NCBI GenBank assembly: GCA_019114885.1
Contig: DXEQ01000147.1
Coordinates: 1 to 10,727 of the forward strand
DNA length: 10,727 nucleotides
Origin: Candidatus Anaerobutyricum stercoripullorum
GTDB taxonomy: Bacteria; Bacillota; Clostridia; Lachnospirales; Lachnospiraceae
Direction: 5' to 3'
In this document: piece by piece, positions 1 through 6,800 of the stretch
How positions within the stretch are numbered: the first letter of the stretch is position 1
Layout: every line of letters starts with the position of its first letter
Translations under genes and position numbers: made by a program
Notes under the pieces: model-generated
The model's input: only the letters and a program-made list of their open reading frames with translations
Told to the model about the DNA's origin: nothing
Databases searched by the model: none

Positions 1-2
1 AG

Positions 3-167
3 GTAATCCAACATCCTTATGCAGTTGAAACCGAAATACAACACGGCGGGATTATTATAGAAATCGTCCATTCTCCGATATTTTTTGAGCCGGCATTGCG
101 CTATAATATGCACCGGAAAGCCAGTATATCAGGAAGGCTTAATCTTACAGGAAGGTGGAAAAAATAA
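3..167 (+). CDS. Possible 3' end of an upstream gene (partial, unrecognised)
   Basis: Frame 3 is open from the left edge of the window to a TAA at 165-167, while the other two forward frames stop within the first 30 bases. It would encode the last ~54 residues of a protein, ending in a basic tail (NLTGRWKK). The TAA shares its last A with the ATG of the MFS transporter (TAATG), an arrangement typical of translationally coupled operon genes. I recognise no family in the peptide. Codon use (ATA, CTT, AGG) is more AT-rich than in the neighbouring genes, and an open stretch of this length can occur by chance, so the main support is the stop/start overlap. Alternatively this is simply upstream non-coding DNA of the MFS gene. 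Confidence 0.3.
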   Translation, partial: VIQHPYAVETEIQHGGIIIEIVHSPIFFEPALRYNMHRKASISGRLNLTGRWKK

Positions 168-1360
168 TGTACACGTTATTGCTGGTACTTATCTATATCG
201 CGTTTATCAGTCTGGGGCTGCCGGATTCACTGCTTGGTTCCGGGTGGCCGGTCATGCATCAGAATCTGCAGGTGCCGGTTTCCTTTATGGGAATCATCAC
301 CATGGTCATATCGGGAGGAACCGTGGTGTCCAGTCTGTTTTCTGACAGGCTGACCAGAAGGTTTGGCACACGGATCGTGACGGTGGCAAGTGTGTTCCTC
401 ACGGCGGTGGCACTGATCGGATTCTCGTTCTCCCATCAGTTCTGGATGCTGCTGGTGTTTGCGATTCCTTATGGACTGGGCGCCGGAGCCATCGACGCGG
501 CGCTGAATAATTACGTGGCGCTTCATTATACATCCAGACATATGAGCTGGCTGCACTGCTTCTGGGGTGTGGGAACCATTTTCAGTCCTTTTGTGATGAG
601 TTACGCACTGCGGACTTCCACATGGAATACGGGATACCGTCTGATTGGAATCGTGCAGCTGGGAATCGGTCTTTTGCTTCTGGTCACCCTGCCGGTCTGG
701 AAAGTGGATACGCAGGCGGAGGAAAATAACGCTCCGGCCATGAAGCTTATAGATGTGTTTAAGATTCGGGGCGTCTCCAGTCTGTTGCTCGGATTCTTTG
801 CCTACTGTGCGCTGGAGGCAACGACCATGAACTGGGCCAGCACTTATGTGGTGGAGGTCAAAGGAATCTCTCCGGAGAGAGCGGCGCGGTTTGCCGCCCT
901 GTTCTACATCGGAATGACAGTGGGACGATTCCTGAGCGGTTTTATCATGAATAAGCTGGGCGACCGGAAGATGATTCGTCTTGGAATCTGTATTTTATCC
1001 TGCGGTATCCTGACGCTGCTGTTTCCGACCGGCAATGCAAATGTCACCTTAGTCGGTCTGATCATCGTCGGGCTGGGCTGTGCGCCGATCTATCCCTGTA
1101 TCATTCATTCCACGCCGTCCAACTTCGGCGCCGGGAGAGCGGGCGCGATCATAGGAATTCAGATGTCCAGCGCATATATCGGAGCAACATTTTTGCCGCC
1201 GTTGTTCGGATTTATCGCCCGCCGTATCGGTTTTGGCATCTATCCGATATATATTGCATTGTTCATGATCCTGTCAATCAGCATGGTAGAACGGACATTT
1301 CGGGTGACGGCGGGAGAACAAAGCCGGGCGCCGGAAGGTCGAAGATGCAGCGCATCATAA
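167..1360 (+). CDS. MFS transporter, substrate unknown
   Basis: This encodes a 397-residue integral membrane protein with about 12 hydrophobic segments, which is the usual size and topology of a major facilitator superfamily permease. A motif-A-like loop (SDRLTRRFGTR) lies between the second and third segments, and a related loop (NKLGDRKMIR) follows at the start of the second half, as expected of the MFS duplication. The segments LNNYVALHY and LHCFWGVGTIFSP, and GLGCAPIYP with TPSNFG in the C-terminal half, recall the sugar/FucP-like branch, but the substrate cannot be read from sequence. I chose ATG 167 because AGGAAGGTGG (149-158) sits 8 nt upstream. A GTG at 155 in the same frame would give four more residues but lies inside that Shine-Dalgarno sequence. 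The C-terminal tail (about 20 residues) is polar and non-conserved in appearance. No convincing terminator follows. Confidence 0.9.
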   Translation: MYTLLLVLIYIAFISLGLPDSLLGSGWPVMHQNLQVPVSFMGIITMVISGGTVVSSLFSDRLTRRFGTRIVTVASVFLTAVALIGFSFSHQFWMLLVFAIPYGLGAGAIDAALNNYVALHYTSRHMSWLHCFWGVGTIFSPFVMSYALRTSTWNTGYRLIGIVQLGIGLLLLVTLPVWKVDTQAEENNAPAMKLIDVFKIRGVSSLLLGFFAYCALEATTMNWASTYVVEVKGISPERAARFAALFYIGMTVGRFLSGFIMNKLGDRKMIRLGICILSCGILTLLFPTGNANVTLVGLIIVGLGCAPIYPCIIHSTPSNFGAGRAGAIIGIQMSSAYIGATFLPPLFGFIARRIGFGIYPIYIALFMILSISMVERTFRVTAGEQSRAPEGRRCSAS

Positions 1361-1424
1361 ATGCAGCTTCCGCGGAAGGATGATAAATGCTGAAAGATAT
1401 TCCGGGACAGTTGTATTCACAGAA

Positions 1425-1453
1425 TTGACGAAGGATGTTTTCCGGTTTATAAT
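1425..1453 (+). promoter_or_regulatory. Sigma-A promoter for mnmA
   Basis: TTGACG (1425-1430), a 17-bp spacer and a perfect TATAAT (1448-1453) match the housekeeping consensus at 11 of 12 positions. Transcription should start near 1460, giving mnmA its own promoter and a leader of about 100 nt, in which I see no recognisable riboswitch or T-box. The element lies about 65 bp after the MFS stop, so mnmA need not depend on read-through. Confidence 0.8.
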
Positions 1454-1561
1454 AAACACCACATTTCATTGACGATCTGAGGACAGAATTCGGAGAGAAG
1501 CTCACTTGCAGCCTGTCAGAATCATATCTGTCCGGATAAGGAACAGAAGGGAGAACCGGAT

Positions 1562-2626
1562 ATGGCAAAGAAGGCATTGATCGCCATGAGCGGCGGTGTG
1601 GATTCGTCGGTGGCGGCCTGGCTGATGAAGCAGGCCGGGTACGACTGTATCGGCGTGACCATGAAGCTTTATGATAATGAAGACATCGGGATGGAACAGG
1701 AGAAGACCTGCTGTTCTTTGAGAGATATTGAGGATGCCCGCAGCGTGGCGGTGAAGCTGGGCATCCCTTACTATGTGTTTAACTTCAAGGCGGATTTTAA
1801 GGAGAAAGTGATTGACAACTTTATCGAGAGCTACCGGTGCGGCATGACGCCGAATCCGTGTATTGAGTGCAACCGTCATCTGAAGTTCTCCCATCTGCAG
1901 CAGAAGGCCCGGGAACTGCAGTGCGATGTGGTGGTGACCGGACACTATGCCCGGATCACGAAGGATGACCGGGGATATCATCTGCTGAAGGGGCGGGACA
2001 GCGCCAAGGACCAGAGCTATGTGCTGTATTCTCTGACTCAGGAACAGCTGGCTCATACCTGTTTTCCACTGGGAGATTATACGAAGGAAGAGATTCGACG
2101 GATCGCGGAGGAACAGGGATTTTTTAATGCGGATAAAAAGGACAGTCAGGACATTTGCTTTATCCCGGACGGAGATTACCGGAGATTTATCGAGGAGACC
2201 ACCGGGCAGAAGAGTGAGCCGGGCGACTTTATTGATAAAGAAGGAAATGTACTGGGAACCCACAAAGGGTATTATTGCTACACCATCGGACAGCGCCGGG
2301 GGCTTGGCATATCGGCGCCTCAGTCGCTCTATGTGACCGAAATCCGTCCGGAGGAGAATCAGGTGGTGCTGGGCAGCAACGAAGATCTGTTCCACCGGCA
2401 TCTGACGGCGGACCGCTTTAACTGGATAGAATCCGTGGAGCCGGATGAGGTGATCCGGGCGCGGATTCGTTATCATCAGCAGGAAAAAGAAGCCACCGTC
2501 CGGATTCTGGACGATGGCAGGGTAGAAGTAGACTTCCTGGAGCCGCAGCGGGCCATCACAAAAGGACAGTCCGTGGTGCTGTACCGCGGCGATGCCGTGG
2601 TGGGCGGCGGAAGAATCATTGAATAG
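1562..2626 (+). CDS. mnmA: tRNA-specific 2-thiouridylase MnmA
   Basis: MnmA adenylates and then thiolates U34 in the wobble position of tRNA-Lys, -Glu and -Gln, using sulfur relayed from a cysteine desulfurase in the cytoplasm. The 354-residue product has the family's usual length and all its landmarks. These are the N-terminal PP-loop SGGVDSS (residues 10-16), the catalytic-Cys segment TPNPC (Cys100), the RDSAKDQSYVL tRNA-contact region around 146-155, and DSQDIC with the second catalytic Cys199. These cysteines correspond to Cys102 and Cys199 of the E. coli enzyme. GHYAR (127-131) and the C-terminal beta-barrel part (GQSVVLY...GGGRI) are intact. Shine-Dalgarno AAGGGAG (1547-1553) lies 8 nt before the ATG. 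The gene is monocistronic here, with its own promoter and terminator, and no cysteine desulfurase gene lies beside it. No frameshift or missing residue is visible. Confidence 0.97.
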   Translation: MAKKALIAMSGGVDSSVAAWLMKQAGYDCIGVTMKLYDNEDIGMEQEKTCCSLRDIEDARSVAVKLGIPYYVFNFKADFKEKVIDNFIESYRCGMTPNPCIECNRHLKFSHLQQKARELQCDVVVTGHYARITKDDRGYHLLKGRDSAKDQSYVLYSLTQEQLAHTCFPLGDYTKEEIRRIAEEQGFFNADKKDSQDICFIPDGDYRRFIEETTGQKSEPGDFIDKEGNVLGTHKGYYCYTIGQRRGLGISAPQSLYVTEIRPEENQVVLGSNEDLFHRHLTADRFNWIESVEPDEVIRARIRYHQQEKEATVRILDDGRVEVDFLEPQRAITKGQSVVLYRGDAVVGGGRIIE

Positions 2627-2657
2627 TCGTGTTCATATTTTTAAAGAGACTCCGATG

Positions 2658-2690
2658 CCGGGGCGGGAATTATTCCTGCTCCGGTTTTTT
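2658..2690 (+). terminator. Intrinsic terminator of mnmA, inside the end of the opposing PHP gene
   Basis: The arms 2658-2668 and 2674-2684 form an 11-bp stem with two G-U wobbles in the RNA and an ATTAT loop. Six T residues (2685-2690) follow directly. It starts 31 nt after the mnmA stop. The loop contains the stop codon of the convergent PHP gene (TTA on this strand at 2670-2672), and the T-tract encodes two lysines of that protein. On the minus strand no U-tract follows the stem directly, so the element looks one-directional. Confidence 0.85.
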
Positions 2691-3563
2691 GATCTCACCG
2701 AGGGAGTCCATGAATTCCGGAAGGATATCCTCCGGTACGTCCATCTCTCCCTGTCCTTTAAACAGCGCGATGTGCGGCTTGTTCTGCCCGTGGAAATCGG
2801 TGCCGCCCGTGCGAAGCAGAGCGTGCTGTTTGGCCAGATCTTTGACGAAGGCCTCCTCCTCCGGCGTGTAGGTGTTGTAGTAGGTCTCGATGCCGGTCAG
2901 CCCCGCGTCTTTTAATACGGCGGCCAGTTCTGCCTTGCCGGCAGCATCCAGCTTCTTATAATACATCAGATGGGCGAGTACGGCGACGCCTCCGCTGTTT
3001 CGGATCAGGGAGACTGCCTCTTGCGGCGTCGGCATGATCCGCTCCACGTAGCAGCAGCGGCCTTCCGCCAGATATTTGTCAAAGGCTTCCTTGACAGAGG
3101 AGACATAATTCTTTTTCAGAAGCTGTCTTGCGATATGCGGTCTCGCGATCGTCTCGTTCGGGTCTTCCGGGCGGATGTCGTCCATGGTGATCTCGAAGCC
3201 CTGTTCCTGAAGCTTCTGAATAATTTTTTCATTTCTTCCGTCGCGGCTCTCGCGGCAGACTTTCAGCCGCTCCAACAGGTCGGCATTGTTGATATCAATA
3301 TTGTATCCGAGGATGTGGATCTCCACGCCATTGTAGTCAGTGGAGATCTCCACGCCCGGGATGGCAGTCAGCCTGTCTTTGTATTTGTCCGCTTCCGCCA
3401 TAAATTCCGGAACGCCGGCCACGGTATCATGGTCGGTGAGGGCGATGACAACCGGAGCCTTCTTATCCGGAACTGCGGCAATGGCGTTGTTCACAATCTG
3501 TGCCGGGGTAAATGTGCCGTCTGAGGCAGTGGAATGAATGTGCAGATCAATATACGTTTTCAA
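2670..3563 (-). CDS. PHP-domain metal-dependent phosphoesterase (YciV/TrpH-like)
   Basis: The 297-residue product is a PHP (polymerase and histidinol phosphatase) family hydrolase. Metal ligands can be followed through the sequence: H8-x-H10 in DLHIHS, D44/H45/D46 in TDHD, E72 in PGVEIS, H83 in EIHILGY, H143 in RPHIA, H198 in LAHL, and D256/H258 in GTDFHG. Relatives such as E. coli YciV (RNase AM) and the 3',5'-nucleoside bisphosphate phosphatases remove phosphates from nucleotides or short RNAs. That activity is family knowledge and the exact substrate here is unproven. I chose the TTG start at 3563 because AGGAGGA (minus strand, 3571-3577 region) lies about 6 nt upstream and the PHP core starts at residue 3. 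The frame stays open upstream to an ATG at 3824, but that extension has no ribosome site and crosses the promoter region. The gene converges on mnmA and is divergent from the large gene at 3858. Confidence 0.92.
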   Translation of the reverse strand: MKTYIDLHIHSTASDGTFTPAQIVNNAIAAVPDKKAPVVIALTDHDTVAGVPEFMAEADKYKDRLTAIPGVEISTDYNGVEIHILGYNIDINNADLLERLKVCRESRDGRNEKIIQKLQEQGFEITMDDIRPEDPNETIARPHIARQLLKKNYVSSVKEAFDKYLAEGRCCYVERIMPTPQEAVSLIRNSGGVAVLAHLMYYKKLDAAGKAELAAVLKDAGLTGIETYYNTYTPEEEAFVKDLAKQHALLRTGGTDFHGQNKPHIALFKGQGEMDVPEDILPEFMDSLGEIKKPEQE

Positions 3564-3684
3564 ATGTATTTCCTCCTGAAAAATGTTTATCAATAGCTGT
3601 TTGGACTGTTTCGGATATGCATCCGTCGTGCAGCCGGGGGCTTCTGCCACTGGCTTTCGGTGACTGGTATGCATTTTCGCCCTT

Positions 3685-3713
3685 ATTATGGCAGAAAAAA
3701 AAACAAAAAGCAA
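3685..3713 (-). promoter_or_regulatory. Candidate promoter of the PHP gene
   Basis: Read on the minus strand, TTGCTT (3713-3708) is followed by a 17-bp T-rich spacer and CATAAT (3690-3685). The -10 matches 5 of 6 consensus bases and the -35 only 3 of 6. Transcription would start near 3678 and give a leader of about 115 nt before the TTG start. No known leader element was recognised in it. Confidence 0.5.
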
Positions 3714-3740
3714 TAGATTCCGCTCTTTCCGAATCGACAT

Positions 3741-3769
3741 TTGTAATAATGGTATAAAAGTGTTACAAT
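3741..3769 (+). promoter_or_regulatory. Extended -10 promoter of the 1317-residue gene
   Basis: TTGTAA (3741-3746), a 17-bp spacer and TACAAT (3764-3769) form a sigma-A promoter, strengthened by a TG one base before the -10 (TGTTACAAT). Transcription should start near 3776, just before the leader hairpin at 3783-3820, leaving about 80 nt of untranslated leader. The PHP promoter lies back to back with it, about 30 bp away. Confidence 0.7.
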
Positions 3770-3782
3770 ACAGAAAGCATAA

Positions 3783-3849
3783 CGGCGCCGGAGACGGAGG
3801 ATCTCCGGATCCGGACGCCGGCAAGAGGAGAGTAATTGAGACGGAGGAT
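3783..3849 (+). promoter_or_regulatory. Structured 5' leader with a duplicated Shine-Dalgarno segment
   Basis: The bases 3783-3791 pair with 3811-3820 (9 bp with one bulged A at 3815), and an inner CGGAG/CTCCG stem (3795-3799 with 3803-3807) has a GAT loop. The 12-mer GAGACGGAGGAT occurs twice: inside this hairpin (3791-3802) and again at 3838-3849, where its GGAGG is the ribosome site 10 nt before the ATG at 3858. CTCCG at 3803-3807 can therefore pair with either copy, and pairing with the second would hide the ribosome site. No T-tract follows, so it is not an intrinsic terminator. A regulatory role is inference; the pairing and the repeat are seen directly. Confidence 0.5.
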
Positions 3850-3857
3850 TAATTTAT

Positions 3858-6800
3858 ATGGAAGATATTATCAGAGCTTTACTGGATGTGGTCAGAGCAC
3901 AGCATTCTGCCACAGAGGGCACGGATGAAGCGCCCTTTGACATGAATGACATTGTGGATATGGCCATGAATATTGTGGGGCGTCCCGATGAGGCAGACGA
4001 GGCCGCGGAGATGGTGGATTCCATACAGCGGCTTGTGGAGACTCTGGCGCCGGATATCTTTCCGCCGAAGACTTTTGAGGAGATGGACGACGCGGAGCGG
4101 GCGGCCTCCGCAGCCAGCATGATCGAGGAGCGGCTGCTCCGGGGACTGTCCGGCGGACGAAATCAGGCAGCGTCGGCACAGCAGTCTGAAACGGACAGGA
4201 CGGGTGGACAGGAGAGTGCTTCCCGTCAATCTTCTCCGGACGAGACGGAGGCGGCCTCACAGGAAGAACCTGTTTTGCAGGAAGCACATCAGGCGGCGTA
4301 TGAGGAGACGTCTTCCGCAGCGGACCCGCTGTCCGGATTTGAGGATACCTTTGATGCGCAGCAGACCGCAGAGCTGAATGATCTGATCTACAAGAATCTG
4401 ATGGAGATGATGGGACTGCAGGGACAGCAGGTGGAGTATCCGTTCGACCAGTCCCAGATCCGCTATGGAAGGGAGAAGTCCATCACGGAGATGCTGGAAG
4501 AAGAGAAGGCGGAGGAAGACCGTCTGCGTCAGGAGCAGATGGAGATGGACCGGAGAAATGTACAGGCAGGATACCGTCCATCGGCCGTCCGCGGGGAAGA
4601 AGAAGGGCCGGAAGGTCAGGAAGAAGAACAGCGTCCACGTTCCGCCTGGGAGCTGGCGCAGGACGCCATCAATCAGCAGACAGGAGCGGGAGCGGACAGA
4701 CATGGACGTTCCGCCTGGGAACTGGCGCAGGATGCGGTCAATGAGGACGAGAAGGCCCACGAGAAAGAGCCGTACATTCCGAAGGTGGAGGAGGCTCCGG
4801 CCGGGAAGTCGGCCTCGCAGCTGGCGGCGGAAGCCATCCGCCGTTCTCAGGAGGAGGACCGGGAGAAGCTGGAGATTGAGAAGCAGGCGGAGCGCCTGAT
4901 GGAGGAGGCGAAGAAACGGGGACAGGACCCGATGAAGTTTGCCCTCCACCAGCAGGAGATTCTGCGGTACATGGAAAAGAACAGTGACGAGCTGGTATCC
5001 TTTGAGGACTACGAGGATCTCTCTCCGGAAGAGAAATACGAGATTGAGAAGCAGCTGCATATTGAAAAGCAGCTGGCGGACGGCGTCCATCCGGATGAAG
5101 TGGACGAGCAGGTACCGGAAGAGTTTATCCCGGAGGAGATGAAGGCGGCTCTGGCCGCGCAGGCTGCCGCAGAGGGAGCCGGAGCTTCTGCGGACGGTGC
5201 TGCTGCAGAAAATGTACAGCAGGCCGCAGAGATTGCGGACGGTGCGGCAGGTCAGGAGACACAGACCGGTGTTCCTCCGGTGCTTACGGAAGAGATGCTG
5301 CGTCAGCTGAGTCAGGAGGTCCTGCGGGAGAACTCCGATATGATTCTGGCGGAAAATGAAAACGAGGACATGGACAGTCTCAATGACATGATCATGGCGA
5401 ATATCAGAAATATGATGAGCGGAAGCGGTGTGCCGGTGCCGCAGGAGGACGTGGATGATCTGCTGGATCAGGCGGCTGCCTTCGCGAAAGGCGAGGCCGG
5501 CAGCGGCGCTTCGGGAAGGACCGGGCAGAGTGCGGTGGAACTGGCCAAAGCGGCCCAGCAGGCAGCCAGACCGGAACCGCAGGAGATAAAAGAAGGAAAG
5601 TCGGCTGTCGAGCTGGCAAAAGAGGCCCAGAAGAAGGCAGAGGAGGCCCGGAAAGCAGCGCAGGCGGCAGAAGGAATAGCTGCAGGGCAGGATGAAGACA
5701 CATCCGGTCAGGCAGAAAATGTATCCGCATCCGCCGGAGAGGAAGACGCAGCCTCCGATAAAGAGGAAGCATCCCCGGGTGCTGAGGCTTCTGCTTTGGA
5801 AGGAAACGCCGATGAAGCTTTCGACCGGGAAAGCGCGGCCGACGAAGAAACCGGCAGCGATGAAGTAATCGGTTCCGACCGGGAGGAGACGGATCTCGGT
5901 GAAGAAGATGCCGCACCTGAACATACAGCCGGTGAGGAACACATTTCCGGGCAGGAGGAAACCGCTCAGAAGGAGGAACCTTCCGAAACGGAACACATTT
6001 CCAAGGAAGAAAAACCGCAGGCAGAGCCGGAAGAAGAATATGAATACGTGGACCCGGATGAACTGGTACTGGGCGAGCATACGCAGGCGGAGATCGATGA
6101 GGCGCTGGAGAATCTCAACAGCCTTGGTCTGGAAGGCGAGGTATACGAGAGAGCAAAACGGATGCTTCTTCTGGAACTGGCCGGCTCAGAGGGAGAGCTG
6201 GATGCATGGCTGAGAGAGCAGGAGCAGGGAAAGAAGAAAAAAGCTTCCGTATCTGCCCTCGATCACGATGACAGTATGGAACTGGATATGGATGATTTTG
6301 ATGAGGACGCTCTGGAAAAAGAGCTGGAGCTGGCCATGGATGAAGACTTCCTGGAGATAGAAGACGAGGAATCCGACGAGGAAGAAGAGTCGGAGGAAGC
6401 AGAGGAATCTGGTGAGGAAGAAGAATCGGAGGAGGCAACAGACGAATCCGATGAGGAAGAAATGCCGGAGGAGGAAGCAGACGAATCCGATGAGGAAGAA
6501 ATGCCGGAGAAAGCGGCGGATGCGCCGAAAGCAGAGGTAGAAGAGGAAACTCATGAAGAATCGGATGCAACGGCTGCGGAGGAAGATTCTCTTTTTGCGG
6601 AAGAAGAAACGACAGCAACAGAAGATACGGCAGAGGATGCGGCGTCTTCCGGAGAAAACGATGTGATCTCCGAGGTGGAGGTGGAAGACACCGTGCCGGT
6701 TCCGGGAGCAGGAGAGAGACGCGGCGCTTCACCGAAGGCGTCCGGAGCGGCTTCGAGAAAACGGGTCGTTAAGAAGCGGGAGAAAAAGAACGCCGGAAGA

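Noticed and set aside
102..107. TATAAT as a -10 box for the MFS gene
   Set aside because: No acceptable -35 lies 16-18 bp upstream: TTGAGC is only 11 bp away and the 17-bp position reads TATTTT. It also lies within the possible upstream coding frame.
85..345. 86-codon plus-strand frame overlapping the MFS start
   Set aside because: It overlaps the MFS coding sequence in another frame, lacks a ribosome site and has no recognisable domain.
1367..1378. CTTCCGCGGAAG palindrome after the MFS stop as a terminator
   Set aside because: It is a 12-bp perfect palindrome with no loop and no following T-tract, so it is not a credible intrinsic terminator.
1502..2476. 324-codon minus-strand frame over mnmA
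   Set aside because: MnmA on the plus strand has every family motif, so the opposite frame is a shadow.
3564..3824. N-terminal extension of the PHP protein to an ATG at 3824
   Set aside because: The extension has no ribosome site or conserved sequence and crosses promoters on both strands. A strong AGGAGGA site sits just before the TTG at 3563, which begins the PHP core.
4257..6080. 607-codon open frame on the minus strand, opposite the large gene
   Set aside because: It is an antisense shadow: the GAG/GAA/CAG-rich sense codons become Leu/Phe/Arg codons without stops. It has no domain, and the sense frame has a promoter, a ribosome site and a recognisable C-terminal fold.
6115..6732. Minus-strand Pro/Leu-rich 205-codon frame
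   Set aside because: Antisense of the acidic tract, with composition dictated by GAA/GAG on the other strand and no ribosome site.
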